A stretch of DNA of 64,000 nt from Pyrenophora tritici-repentis (lineage: Eukaryota > Ascomycota > Dothideomycetes > Pleosporales > Pleosporaceae). The notes beneath the pieces are model-generated. The model was not told the origin of the DNA, ran no database searches, and saw nothing but the letters and a program-made list of their open reading frames with translations. Positions 35,485-47,944 of this stretch are shown one piece after another; the first letter of the stretch is position 1, and each line of letters begins with the position of its first letter. Location of the stretch: contig NC_089390.1 of assembly GCF_003171515.1 (NCBI RefSeq), positions 558,001 through 622,000 of the forward strand. Reading direction: 5' to 3'. The position numbers and the translations under genes were made by a program.

Positions 35485-36039
35485 ACATTTGTTTAAGCCA
35501 TAGCTTTATATTTTTTTCAAGTAAATATATTTCCGTTGTAAATAAATGTAGTATACACCAGAGTTTCTCATGCTTCACACTCATCAATCCCACTTGAAAT
35601 GATATCGCAATGCATGTCCACCCTACCAGAGTTATGTCGGTCGCATTACAGCACTGTTAGCAATACTGTGGCAGTGCTTGCTTGCTATTACTAACCTGCC
35701 CTCACCAGGATACATCCCGTTGTGGAATCTTAAAAATGGCGATAATTGCTCAACGGGCACTTCATATCGGTCAGCCAGACAGGAATACCGGTGTGATACC
35801 CGTTTAAACAGCGTTGTAGCAGACGATGAGGACACCCGTGTGACGTAAAATCCTCGACATATCCGTGTATACAGGTCACTGTAGATGCTAGACACGCCTA
35901 TTATATACTCACCTACATACCTAGGTACGATAGGGGGTGCTACTATGCCTGTGTGATGTTACGAGTGCGTTGCTATCCAAATTATAACCACAACGACAAA
36001 GCCATTTTTTTTTAAAAAAAAAACCTCACAAAGAAAGGG
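35485..36039. other. Intergenic, nothing seen
   Basis: About 550 bp, AT-rich near 35510-35560 and with an A/T homopolymer block (T9 then A10) at 36005-36023. No protein-like frame. Confidence 0.4.
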
Positions 36040-36045
36040 AAAAAA
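36040..36045 (-). terminator. RNA polymerase III terminator of the tRNA
   Basis: A run of six T on the minus strand starting 8 nt after the tRNA 3' end. A longer T run follows further downstream (36014-36023). Confidence 0.6.
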
Positions 36046-36052
36046 GAAGGCA

Positions 36053-36159
36053 GCCCGACGTGGGGGTCGAACCCACAACCTTGAGATGTACTGAGTAATC
36101 GTGTCTGTTAGGACGTGAGGACTAAGAGTCTCACGCTCTACCGATTGAGCTAGCCGGGC
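36053..36159 (-). tRNA. tRNA-Lys(CTT) with intron
   Basis: The reverse complement folds as a full tRNA: acceptor GCCCGGC/GTCGGGC, D-arm GCTC...GAGC with A box TAGCTCAATCGG, anticodon stem TGAGA/TCTCA and T-arm GTGGG-TTCGACC-CCCAC. The anticodon CTT is at 36124-36126. A 35-nt intron (36088-36122) sits one base 3' of the anticodon, the canonical nuclear position. The mature molecule is 72 nt before CCA. Confidence 0.95.
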
Positions 36160-37706
36160 TTGTTGTTTGATTAATGAAAGACTTCCGTACTACACAAATC
36201 ATAATCGTGACTGTGAATGGCGACGAGACGGTTCGGGTGGAATGGAATACGGGGCTGCTTGCCCTGGTACCACAGTTCGTGATTTTGGAAAATTTTTCGT
36301 TGGTTGAAGTGGAGATGGCGGCGAGAGGTCGGCGAATCGAACCGGTGGGGGTTCGCGGGGACTTGGGCGAACAGTGGATCTGTAACGAGGTTTTTGGTAA
36401 ACTCCCTATCTTTTCTTTGCAAAATCAATTCTTGAATGACTGCGGTGCTTCACTTTGCAAAGGCTCATCCAACATGTTGCCCATGCGTTGTTGTACCACC
36501 AGCTGCAAACAATACCTATCTACCTGGTGCTTCGGGCCGAGATTGGAACGCGTGTACGGCAGGAGGACAAGTATCGCCTTAACAGACACAGCCTGGTATT
36601 AACAATGAATCTGCCAGATTTAGCGTAATCGTGGTCGTCAAGTTCATTTGGAGTTCAGTGCAGCACCATCAAGCCGGGGAATAGGTACAGCGTGCATCGC
36701 CCTGTAACGATTGACAGGTATCGCAGCAGAGATGATCAAATTGATCGTCTTGAGGTATCCCTCATCTTCAGCCGGTTGGGATGTTATCGTCGCACAGCGA
36801 GCATATCGGCGGATCGTCGTACAGTAATATCGATGTTCCACGATAAGGTATACCTACCGGCTACGAATAGTCATCCAGGTACCCGAGAAGCCATATGATC
36901 ATCCAAAAATCATTGTATCAAAACCACTCAAGGAAGATTCAATGAAAAAAAGGTAACGAAGCACAAAACAAGCCGATACGGTCGCCATCACCATGCGTGC
37001 AACAGGATAGTTGAGGACACCTCGCAGCTTCCGTCCCGTAGCACCTAGCTCCCCACTCGGCGGCCCTATCATTTGCGGGGCTAGTCTGGCCCACCACGTT
37101 GCAGATGGAGGCGTTCCGCGTGTATGCGTATGACGTTTAGACAAGCTTTTAGCAACGGGATTTGGTGTGACGATTCGTATTTCCGGCCGCAGTTTCGGGG
37201 TTTAGATCTCTTGTTTAGGACGTGGTTTGTCGTTCTGCTTTAGCCGTAAGCAACGTGAATGGAGCTGCAGTTGACAATTCCAAGATCCCACCCGAGTGTC
37301 ATGAAATACTGGACAGTGTGGGTAAGCACCTAATAGACGTGTCTGGCGACTACAGTGGCTTTTTTACACTGGTATGTCTAGTATTCTGACACCCAGGTGA
37401 TCCCAGTATGTGATAACGTGGGTCTGAACACACATACATCTTGTTAGTAGTAGTCGTCGTCTTATACATCATTGGCGATATCTAATATGCCCGTGTCGTG
37501 TTTTCCTCTTTGTACACACGGTCGCAGGCTTGTACAGTTATATAGTCATCATCATGCTCATATCATCATTGAATGAAAAACGGGATTTGAATCAAATTCA
37601 GCCTAACCAGTAAGCGTACCAAAAGCCACCCTCAACAACGCCTCGCTGTGGACAAAAACACAAAGAACGTAGAATACACCCCTCCTGTTGGCGGAAACAA
37701 CGACAA
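36160..37706. other. Intergenic, one dispersed repeat
   Basis: About 1.5 kb between the tRNA gene and the next minus-strand gene. It contains repeat copy 2 (37321-37405). The short frames in it have no protein character. Confidence 0.45.
37321..37405 (+). repeat. Dispersed repeat, copy 2
   Basis: Partner of 32474-32560: GGTAAGCACCTAATAGACGT plus GTCTGGCGACTAC, with looser similarity to CCCAGGTGATCC. The two copies are about 4.8 kb apart in the same orientation. Confidence 0.55.
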
Positions 37707-38951
37707 TCACCTATAAATAACCTCCCCCCTAGTTGCCGAGCGCGGTGGACTAGGTATCCGCGGCGCTGGCAGGCTCATCCGCTTAGTCTCAACTTTCGTC
37801 TCCCTGAGATCTGCCTCGCGCTCCAACTCGCCCACATCGTGGTACGTGCCCACATGCTTTACTAGACTCTCGACGGTCCGGCAGATGGCATCTACCTCGC
37901 TGCCCTTGTTGCATATCGTGCAAGCATACTCTGCGTCTGGCGTGTGACATTTGATTACGAAACGCTGGCCAAGTCGAAACTCACGCGTCTCCATGATCTC
38001 AGTTTCATAGCCAGTTGTTTTGTCCATGATTATGATAGGCGTGCGTTTGCCGATCATCCAGAAATCTTCTGATGTCACGTCCAAGCGGACACCACAGACG
38101 GGGCATGTGCAGCTGCCACCTGGTGCAAAGGAAGAGGCAAGGGGTTTGCCTTGCATGTATTGTAGATCGAGGGCATATTGGCAGAAGAGGTTTTCGGGAT
38201 TGCTGTCGAGGATAGCGGTAGGGGCGCGCTTGTGGGGAGGGAGTGATCGAACTGGCGAGATGGACCGCGGAGTACTACCGCTTACTTGTGAGCCACCCAG
38301 ACGATGTTGGGCTTGATGGAGGGCATCGAGGGAACCATCGCGGGCTTGATTGGAGGCGGCTATAAGCTTAGCCATATCGGCGCGGGTCAGTTGGCGATCG
38401 TTGTAGAGGGCGTCTTGGAGGACATTGATGACTGTCTGCTGGAGAGAAATGATTTGCGCCTGGAGTTGGTTCTCAACGATGGCTGTTCATCAAGTCAGTT
38501 CTGTAATCGTTATTCCACGTAGCGTACATACCATCGCCCTGCGCAAATCGGTTGCCCATTCTGCCAAAGCCCTGATCGTACATCCTCTGGATCATCATTC
38601 CATCCCTCTCAAAGTTGTTGCCCACCTCGTCGCGACTGCCTCCGTTTCTCAAACGATTAATCTCTTGTTGTCTCCCCTCTGCTCTCTGCTGCGCCTCTTC
38701 GAATTGCTTCTTCAGCTCTTTTATTTCGCCATCTTGTTTTGAATCCTTGGCCTTTTGTCGATGTTGTTGGCGCCTATCCGCGACACGCTCCCATAATCCC
38801 ATTGACGCCGTAAAAGTGCCGACGAGCGTCGAGGCCAGTGTCGCTACGATGAAGGTTTTCTGCATGGCGCATGTTAAACGCCGTCGCGTAGACTTGGGTG
38901 CGAAACACCTACCTTGAGCTTCTCCTCCTCAATCCATGATGCATAATTCAT
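37707..38951 (-). CDS. Membrane/coiled-coil protein with C-terminal zinc-binding motif (380 aa)
   Basis: Three exons: 38951-38913 (13 codons, MNYASWIEEEKLK), 38859-38532 and 38482-37707; introns 53 and 49 nt, GT-AG, in phase. After the short acidic start comes a hydrophobic span (TFIVATLASTLVGTFTASMG). A charged coiled coil (DGEIKELKKQFEEAQQRAEG) follows, then a Gln-rich helix (NQLQAQIISLQQTVINVLQD). The last third has paired cysteines and histidines: CTCPVC near residue 250, CH then CTIC near 320, and HVGTYH near 345. This could bind one or two zinc ions in a ribbon or C2H2-like fold. No family name is known to me. Membrane anchoring plus a coiled coil suggests an oligomeric organelle-surface protein; that is inference. 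Confidence 0.8.
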
Positions 38952-41383
38952 TCTCGCGGTGCTGGTGGTGAGCAGCCAACCCACTCGTAGCCAGAATACG
39001 AATGGGACAAAGTACTGTGGGGTGTAGAATCGCAAGATGGTGCAATTCTCACAAGGCGCTCGCGGGAACCATGTAGTTGTCCAACTCTTCTAAATATCTA
39101 GTGAATGTACCGCGCGTCTGAGAAGACTCAACAGTACTATGAAGCAAAAGAAACGAGAGCGGAAAATAAAGCTACTGTCCCCTCCCGCAGGATGACGCAC
39201 GCTCTCATTGCGCCCAACCTCCAACACGGCAAGACGCGACCCATGTCCCTAGTCAGCCACGCACGAGCATCGGCGGCACCCGATTGCACCATAAGTCGCG
39301 CAGTTATCAATCCCCAGAGCGGCAGTTCACTAACCGCTGGTTTCACGATGCGAGGTGCAAGTCGCTTGAGCAAAGTGGTAGTGACGTCATCCCGCTCTCC
39401 GCTTCTGACCACATGGTCGGGAGTTGAGACGCCGAGGATGCATGGCCTTGTGGCATCACTGTCAAACCGTTCGTCGCCGCAGGGGATTGATATCATATAG
39501 ATTGCTCCGTTCGGACGGGGAATCCCTACTGAGCCCATGTATTGAGATTGCGCGAATTTGACGGGCAAGGATTACTGTGGTAGGTACGATTGTTTACAGA
39601 CATGAACTTGCTCATGCGACGGGGTTTCCCTACGTTGCTTTCTCCCGAGGCCTCTTTCAAGCTGTGAAGGGGTAAGCTGACTGTATTTCGGCGTCTCATT
39701 GAACGGTTTCCAGGCCCTATGCTCGTGGGATACAGGTTGTAGGTTCAATCGTCCTAGGTCCATGTGTTCATTTCGCGCCGTAGGAAAGCTGAAACACAGG
39801 TACACTGGCCCTCAACGGTATCCAATATGCCCCACCAACATAGTGTGTTGGTGACTTTGACTACCCTAGTAAAAAGCAAGCAGAAGTGATGCCTGATGAT
39901 TAGTATGGCAGTAGCGCTACATCTTATATGCAACCATGTCGCAGAGTGGAAGCAGAGGAGTCTGGCACACCTAGTAGATAGTTCGCGTCCAGCCCCCAAG
40001 GATTAAAACAATTTTCTTCCTCAAGCACCGCCACAAGAGCGACGTATCGATGAAAAAAAGGCCAGAGGCCATAAACTCTCCAGTTTGACAAGGCACCGAC
40101 TGTCTGGTAAACCATGCGCGGTTGCCGGTGTCAAGATACTAAGGCCTGCGGCGTTTGCTCTGCAGCTTGGCCATACCTGGTTCCATCCTTCGAGCTCGAG
40201 CGCACCAGCTGCAGATGCTGAGAGGCTGAGAAGTAGGTGCTTCTTGCCTGAATGATGCGACCGAGCTCGAAGTCAGGATGGAGATGCAAAGTTGTTTGGA
40301 AAGACCAGTCATCCGAGACTGCTTCCGAGACGGCTAAAACCGTGTGGACTCTTCGAGGGTAGACGAGCGGGACGCGAGTCCACTCTTATGTGCGTACGCG
40401 ACCGCGGGGTTCCGAGACTCTCGGCTGCAAGTAATAAGCGTTTACTTGGGCCGTGGTGGCGAGGAGGCGCCGCGCAGCTCCTCACCAAAAGTGATCAAAG
40501 TTCATCGTGCCACATTTGCAAGAAATGTCTGAGCGAACTGGGGTGTCCGTGCACAGTTTGGGCCAGGCACGATACGGCTACCTGTGTTTTTATGCCGCTG
40601 CTAATGTCTCTCACCACACCATGAACAAGTCATGGCTTTACGACAAATAACAAGAAAGCGATCTGCACGTCTGGCCCAAACGCAGTGCAACTCCTTGGTC
40701 TCCCCAAGAGAGAATGGAGCTCTCCTGGGCACCTGGACTTCGGATCCGCGCATCCTCAGCCCTTCTGGAAAGATAGCAGTCATGCTGGACATGCTTTCGA
40801 TCCGTTATCTTCAGGTACACTAAGCGCGCCACAAAGAAATTCCTTTCAATGTGCTGCAACAGCAAAGTGGTCTAATACCAGGTGTGTGTAGAGTGGTGAT
40901 ATGTAAGTCTCGGAGGTCCTGCAGGAAGGGAAGGGAGAGAAGGGAAGAAGAGTCCAGTATTCTGATCAGCTACGCAAAGATGCAGTGATTGAGTTGCGAG
41001 TGGTTGATCGGAGAAGGTGGAGGGGTCGTGTACAGTTTATATGGGAGTGGGAGCGCGCTAGCGCCAAACTAGCGTGGCAGGCACCAGCGCAATTATTGAG
41101 CAAACACGCAAAAATTTGCGCGGGTCTCACCTTCACCTTCACTTTCACTTGCACCGGGTAGATCTCGGCCATAATCAGCATGTAGCAGCTCCAGCAAGAA
41201 AGATAATACACGCTCGTCACTTGATTCCTTCTAATTGTGGAAGTACCTGTCTGTACAAAGGGCTTGCGCATTATTTCCTCAGAAATGCGCATGGTATATG
41301 ACTATGGGTCATACATGAAGCTCATGTTGCTAAGGATAACCTATATGCTCACTTTGAGATCAGTTCGGGCTGGAAATAGACTC

Positions 41384-41415
<32 letters not shown>

Positions 41416-41799
41416 CCGGGTGACATAACATACTTAATATACATATATACAAAGGCTATTGTAGGCGCCAAATGCGCCCATTAGGTACTTACCTACATTG
41501 TCAAGTATTATATGTGGTATTCAGTTGCTAATATGGGAAGCATGAACACTCTACCTGGTTGGAGCGCAGATTCTTTCGGGTTGTTGAGTGCGTACTAGCG
41601 GGTGGCGGTTCTGGCCTCTTCCTCTTTCACCTTCACTTAGCACGTGCTTTTGGTGGTCTTCTACTCGTTGCGGTGCGCACACAATGCCCTCCCACTGCCC
41701 TTGCCCACTATTTCACAACAAGCAAGCTGACCAGCCCACCTCTACAATCAAAGTATTTCTCAATCGCAAGTCACCCCATAACCCAATCTCTACAGCACC
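38952..41799. other. Intergenic 2.8 kb, no supported gene
   Basis: Frames of 110-143 codons on both strands around 39.1-39.6 kb and 40.3-40.6 kb have no recognisable character and overlap each other. A trinucleotide repeat lies at 41384-41415. Confidence 0.45.
41384..41415 (+). repeat. (AGT)n microsatellite
   Basis: 32 bp of uninterrupted AGT units. Not within a supported coding region. Confidence 0.9.
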
Positions 41800-42887
41800 A
41801 TGCCGACTCGCCGTGTAAGGCCTAAAAGGAGGCACTGTTCCAAACCCAAGTCCGATGCTCGAATTCGACCCTTCAGACTCCTCGAACTTCCCGGCGAGAT
41901 CCGCAACCGCGTGTACGGGTTTGTGCTAAGCGCACCCAACGGCCTCACAGTCCGCTGGTAAGCAGGCGAAAACAGGCGAAGAAAAAAACCAGTCATGATG
42001 ACGAACAGCGACAGCGAAGCGGATACATACCAGGTCAACCAACTCCAATATTTCTGTTGGCAATTGCGCAAAGAGACTGCTGGGCTAGAGATACAATACA
42101 ACCAAGTCCACTTCGTCGACTATCCCAAGATGCGAGGAAATGCGATGATTGGCTTCTTCGTCTTTGCAGGCGGCTGTAAACCAAAAAAGCTCGCGTGGCT
42201 CACAAGAGTTGAGCTAGTAGGACCATGGACAAACAAGAGACGCCAATCCATGCTTCAGTGGTTTGTAGAAGAGTACACACAGGTCACGAAACTCTTGGCA
42301 TTCTGCAGCCTTTGTCCACATGTTTCCGTCAGACTGCAAGTACCAGGGTTCAGCTTTCGGCAGGGTTCAACGATGATACCACGCCACTTCATACGTTTGG
42401 GCATCATGTTTGAGTATCTGGTACGAGACCGAGATATCGTATCTGTATATGGTGGAAAGAAAGATGGGTTGAAGTTGATGGAGGGCATGCTTGACACAGT
42501 CCGCAACAATCAATTAAGTGGGTCCTAGAAGGTTCAGATTGGATTGATTGATTACCGCTTTAAGCCTAGTAGTTACCTATAGGAGTTTAAGCCCTACCTA
42601 GATAGGTAAGTGGGTCTAGGAGAGTGACCGGATTGAATTGATTGTTGCGGAGTCTAATGCTTGAAGAGGAGCTCGGAGTCTGCATGGAGGTAATCAAGAG
42701 CATGGGTCCCTCAGCTCCTAACTTACGCTTCTGCCCATACACGCAAGGGTTTACTGAAGATGCATTCAAGGAGGGAATTCATAGGGAGTTGGCAGCTGCT
42801 ACACCGGAGGATTTCATGTACCTAGCAAGTGGTGGTGCAGATGCTTGGATGGACTTTGCGAGACGGTGGGTCTCGGACGGTGTTTGA
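41800..42887 (+). pseudogene. F-box-like gene disrupted by a MITE
   Basis: Starts MPTRRVRPKRRHCSKPKSDA with the F-box opening FRLLELPGEIRNRVYGFVL at about residues 28-46. A TAA at 41959 lies inside a plausible 51-nt intron (41958-42008, GTAAGC...AACAG, in phase), so it need not be a lesion. Exon 2 continues (YQVNQLQYFCWQLRKETAGL, KKLAWLTRVELVGPW) until GGKKDGLKLMEGMLD, where a 162-bp MITE with an 8-bp target duplication is inserted (42495). The reading resumes directly after the element (LGVCMEVIKSMG) and runs to a stop at 42885-42887. Without the element and one target copy the frame is continuous. The protein would be an F-box-like adaptor of unknown target; as it stands the insert adds a premature stop and eight foreign residues. 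Confidence 0.7.
42495..42656 (+). mobile_element. MITE copy A (hAT-like, 162 bp)
   Basis: Identical base for base to 57376-57537. Inverted ends share TCCGCAACAATCAAT. It is flanked by the perfect 8-bp target duplication ATGCTTGA (42487-42494 and 42656-42663, sharing a boundary base within one position). 8-bp duplications are the mark of hAT transposases. It has no coding capacity and sits inside the F-box gene. Confidence 0.85.
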
Positions 42888-43299
42888 TTTCGAGGTGCAA
42901 GCCCTTATCATCGGATAGCAGGAGGGCGTTTCTGGCGTTAAGTGAGGTTTGGCGGGGTTAGCCGTGGTGGAGTAGTAATCGGACATTCATAGCGCTAGTC
43001 CTCAATAGGCGAGGACGTCGGACATGACGCCACACGAAATGACAAAAGCTCCCGCGCACGCGGGGCAGCGACAAGCACCCCACTCTTTGATTGCCATTCG
43101 TGCGTAGTCATCATGTCGATGTCGTTACCTGAGGCTTGCGCTTGCATGCTATGTCCTTGTGAATCTAGACGTCATCTTCTGCTCTCCACGACTCTTTCTT
43201 TTATCCGTCAATTCATGTTCTCCTGTCGTCTCGACGCGCTGTCATCGCAACGTGCACCTGTCCCACACACGCGACATAGGTAGATATCTAATCTTCAAC
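42888..43299. other. Intergenic upstream of 5-oxoprolinase
   Basis: 412 bp with the promoter and leader of the next gene. Nothing else is seen. Confidence 0.4.
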
Positions 43300-46200
43300 A
43301 TGACAGGCCCAAAGATCAGCGAGCGGGGAATCCGCATCGCCATTGATGTATGCTCACCCAAGTCATGCCATGCGCCATGTCTGCTAACAGGACCAGCGCG
43401 GTGGCACCTTCACCGACTGCGTGGGTAACCCCGGCACAGGCAAGATGGAAGACGACATTGTGATCAAACTTCTATCCGTCGACCCGTCCAACTACGAGGA
43501 TGCGCCGCTTGAGGGAATCCGTCGCCTTCTCTCCAAGTTCACAGGCACCGAAATTCCCCGCGGACAGGCGCTCGACACATCCAAGATCGCAAGCATACGC
43601 ATGGGCACTACGGTCGCTACCAATGCGCTCCTCGAAAGGAAAGGCGAGGACATTGCCATGGTGGTGACCAAGGGCTTCAAGGACTGTCTCGAAATTGGGA
43701 ACCAGAGCAGGCCGGACATCTTCGCCCTGGATATCCGAAAGCCCGAGGTGCTGTACAAGAGGGTGGTGGAGATAGACGAGCGCGTCACACTGGAAGACTA
43801 TGCAGAAGACCCAGAGAGGACGCAGACGCAAGCAAAGAGCATAGAAGAGGCAGGCGATGACGCTGAATTGGTCAAGGGTCTGTCTGGTGAGACAGTGCGC
43901 ATACTACAAAGGCCGCAGGACGAGGCGATAAGAAAGCAGCTCCAGCAAGTGTATGATAGCGGACTCAAGAGTATTGCCGTATGTTTGATGCACGGATATA
44001 CGTATCCAAATCATGAGGCATTGGTCGGCAAGATTGCGAGAGAGATTGGTTTTGAACATGTCAGCTTGAGCCATGAGCTTATGCCAATGATCAAGCTGGT
44101 CCCGCGCGCAACCTCGGCTTGTGCTGATGCATATCTCACACCTGCGATACGAAAGTACATTGATGGCTTCTCCAAGGGCTTCGAGGGCGGCCTCGGTACC
44201 AAGAGCGTGAAGCAAGAGGAGGGCTCAAAGGGCGCGCGATGTGAATTTATGCAGTCAGATGGTGGTCTAGTCGACGTCGACATCTTCTCTGGCCTCAAAG
44301 CGATCCTATCGGGGCCAGCCGGAGGTGTCGTTGGCTACGCGCTGACCTCCTACGATCCTGCCACGAAAATTCCCGTCATTGGTTTCGACATGGGCGGCAC
44401 GAGCACAGACGTGAGCAGGTACGGGGCTGGGCGTTACGATCACGTATTTGAAACTACCACCGCCGGCGTCACTATCCAGTCGCCTCAGCTCGACATCAAC
44501 ACGGTCGCAGCAGGGGGCGGGTCGCGTCTCTTCTGGAAGAACGGACTTTTCGTCGTAGGCCCAGAGTCAGCCAGTGCACATCCGGGTCCTGCATGTTATC
44601 GCAAGGGTGGACCATTGACCATTACTGATGCAAACCTCTTTCTCGGCCGCCTGCTGCCCGACTTCTTCCCCAAAATCTTTGGGAAAAATGAAGACGAGGG
44701 CCTCGATGCCGAGGCAAGCGAGAAGCTCTTCAAAAAACTAGCAGTACAGATTAACAAGGAAATCGCGGGCGGCAACAAGGACAAGGAGATGTCGCTAGAC
44801 GACATTGCTAACGGCTTCATCAAAATTGCCAACGAAACTATGACACGGCCGATCCGTAGTCTGACCGAAGCGCGCGGTCATGATACATCAAAACACCGAC
44901 TCGCAACATTTGGCGGCGCCGGTGGGCAGCATGCTGTGGCCATTGCAGAAGCACTTGGCATCTCTCAAATCCTCATTCATCGGTACTCATCAGTACTTTC
45001 AGCTTATGGCATGGCGCTGGCTGACGTTGTGGATGAGAGACAGGAGCCGGAGTCGAAGGTCTGGTCGGACGACAAGCAAGTCAGAGAATATTTGCAAAAC
45101 AAGATGGCAGACCTCAAGAGCAAATCCGCAGCTACACTGCAGAAACAAGGTTTTGATCAAGAGCACGTTCACTTCGAAGAGTACCTCAATTTGAGATATC
45201 GCGGCACCGAGTCGGCGCTCATGGTTATCAAGCCGACCAAGGAGGAGGCCGAGCAGGAATACGATGGCGATGAGTGGGCTTTTGGAAAGGCTTTTGTCAA
45301 GCAACACGAGCAAGAGTTTGGCTTTACCCTTCCGGATCGCGACATCATTGTCGATGATGTGAGAGCACGTGGTATCGGCAAAACATTCGAGGGTCTAGAG
45401 AAGAGCGTAGATCAACAATTGAAGGAGATCCGGCCAAGAGACATTTCTGGGGATGAGAAGCGCTATGATACACGCAACGTATTCTTTGAGGGTGGACGGC
45501 AGAATACCTCGGTCTACAAGCTAGAAAACCTAGAAGTTGGCGACCGCCTGAAGGGCCCGGCAATCATTGCGGACGGTACGCAGACTATCGTCGTCACACC
45601 GGGCGCGACTGCGCTTGTCATCAACACACATGTAGTTATCAAAATTGGCGATACCGAGGATCAGGTCAAGCAAATCAGCACAAAAGAGGTGGACCCGATC
45701 TTGCTAAGTATCTTCGCACATCGATTCATGGCTATCGCAGAACAAATGGGTCGCGCATTACAGAAGACCAGCGTCTCCACAAACGTCAAAGAGCGCTTGG
45801 ACTACTCCTGTGCATTATTTGACGAAGATGGTGGGTTGGTCGCCAATGGTAAGCCGATTTTTTCCTTGTGCTGCGTACTTATGCTAACAATCTTGTAGCT
45901 CCCCATCTGCCCGTCCATCTCGGCAGCATGTCGACGTGCGTCCGTAAACAGGCTGCCATCTGGAAGGGCAAGCTCAAGAAAGGCGACGTGCTAGTGTCCA
46001 ACCACCCCATGTTCGGTGGCACCCACTTGCCTGACATCACTGTAATCACGCCTGCCTTTAGTGGAGACAACATCATCTTCTATGTTGCATCTCGCGCTCA
46101 TCACGCAGATATTGGTGGAATTTTGCCTGGATCCATGCCTCCAGCTTCCAAAGAGCTATATCAGGAAGGCGCAGCTATCAAATCCGAGAAGCTGGTATCA

Positions 46201-47589
46201 GAAGGTCACTTCAATGAGAAGCGCATCACCGAGCTTCTGCTCGATGAGCCAGGCCAATACCCAGGTTGTTCTGGTACCCGATGTCTGAGCGACAACATCA
46301 ATGATCTCAAGGCGCAAGTAGCAGCCAACCAAAAGGGCATCAATTTGATCAGTACCCTTATGTCCGACTATGGCGAGCAAGTTGTCAAGTTTTACATGAC
46401 TAACATTCAAGCAAATGCCGAACAGTCTGTCCGTGCATTGCTGAAGGATGTCTACAAACGTTTTGAGGGCCAGGATCTGAGCGCAGAAGAGTTCATGGAT
46501 GATGGAAGTCCCATTCGCCTCAAAGTCTCCATTGATCCCGAAAAAGGCGAGGCAGTCTTTGACTTTTCTGGCACAGGTCCGGAGGTCTATGGTAACATCA
46601 ATGCTCCTGAAGCAGTCACTTACTCGGCAATCATCTACTGTCTAAGATGTTTGATCAGCGAAGATATACCTTTGAATCAGGGCTGCCTGAAACCAATACA
46701 CGTCCTGATCCCAAAGAGATCTTTCCTCTCGCCTTCCGATAACGCTGCAGTGGTGGGCGGTAACGTTCTTACTAGTCAGCGTGTTACGGATGTAGTGTTG
46801 AAAGCTTTCCGTGCATGTGCAGCTAGTCAAGGAGATACCAATAACCTTACTTTTGGATTCGGTGGCACGACATTTGGTGAAGGAGAAGGCAGGACTGGGG
46901 AGAGGAAGGAAACTCGTGGATTCGGATACTACGAGACTATCGCTGGTGGCTCCGGTGCAGGACCCACGTGGAATGGCACGAATGGTGTACACACGCACAT
47001 GACCAACACTCGTATAACCGATTCCGAGGTCTTTGAGCGAAGGTATCCTGTTCTCTTGCGCGAATTCTCTCTAAGAGAGGGCAGCAGGGGAAGAGGCATG
47101 CATGTGGGTGGTGAAGGTGTGATTAGAGACATCGAGTTCCGCATTCCTGTCCAAGTAAGCATCCTGAGCGAGAGAAGAGTCTACCATCCATATGGTATGG
47201 AAGGTGGCGGCGATGCAGCATGTGGTCTCAACATCTGGGTCCGTAAAGTCGACAAGAAGGCCATTGACAAGAACTCAGACTCCAAGCGGCCGACTGAACC
47301 GCAGGAATCAACAGATGCACAGCCTACTACTTCCGATGCCGTCGAAGCTTTGCAGAAGAAAGATGCCGGGCAGAAGCAACAAGACGTCGAATACAGATAT
47401 ATCAACCTCGGCGCCAAGAACACAGCGAGTATGAAGCCTGGCGAGCGCATCATCATTCATACTCCTGGTGGTGGTGGCTGGGGCAAGGAAGGAGAGGAAA
47501 GTAGAGTGCAGGCGAAGAGCGATCCGAAGCAGGGTTGGAAGGGAGGCAGCATCGCGGGCCGCCAAAATACCGCCGAGGCTAGTGCTTAG
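43300..47589 (+). CDS. OXP1: 5-oxoprolinase (ATP-hydrolysing)
   Basis: Exons 43300-43347, 43397-45848 and 45899-47589. The first intron ends at GGACCAG, which restores the conserved AIDRGGTFTD phosphate-binding motif; the nearer AACAG would insert two residues. The second intron is 45849-45898 (GTAAGC...TTGTAG). 1396 residues. The N-terminal HyuA half has AIDRGGTFTD, RMGTTVATNALLERKGE, GFDMGGTSTDVSRY and ATFGGAGGQHA. The C-terminal HyuB half has LVSNHPMFGGTHLPDITV, SRAHHADIGG and HTPGGGGWG. The enzyme cleaves 5-oxo-L-proline to glutamate in the cytosol using ATP and closes the gamma-glutamyl (glutathione turnover) cycle. A ~50-residue Lys/Gln/Thr-rich linker (from KKAIDKNSDSKRPTEP) near the C-terminus is an insertion, making it about 100 residues longer than the yeast protein. 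Confidence 0.96.
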
Positions 47590-47944
47590 GAGATGAGATC
47601 TTGTGGCGGGTAGATGAAAAATTCCAGACTTTTTGTTGCCAGGGCTGTACGTCCTGATGTAGAAGCACTGCTCACCTCATTCGGGAAGAGGTTACTGAGG
47701 GTTTGAAGAGCTGTGTCTGATACGTTGTCTTGGGATTTTGAGAGCGAGTTAATCAAATCAAAAATTTGATTCTGAGGCGATTCAGTCTTTGTTTAGCTGA
47801 AGTCGCATCTTGGAACGCTAGGAAATGTTGTAGTTTGTACTAGAACCCTTCTTTTGCTCTTTCCAAGATAACTTTGGGCTTTCTTAGGGAGGAGCGACCT
47901 TTCTTCCTGAACGAACTAACTTAGCTCCCCTTACCCCGCTAGTA
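47590..47944. other. 3' region of 5-oxoprolinase
   Basis: 355 bp between the OXP1 stop and the transposon target site TA at 47943. No gene. Confidence 0.4.

Noticed and set aside
39105..39568. Two overlapping frames of 131 (+) and 143 (-) codons
   Set aside because: They overlap on opposite strands, have no recognisable motif and lack promoter or intron evidence.
41959..41961. In-frame TAA in the F-box gene as a nonsense mutation
   Set aside because: It lies within a good 51-nt intron (GTAAGC...AACAG) that keeps the frame, so it need not be a lesion.
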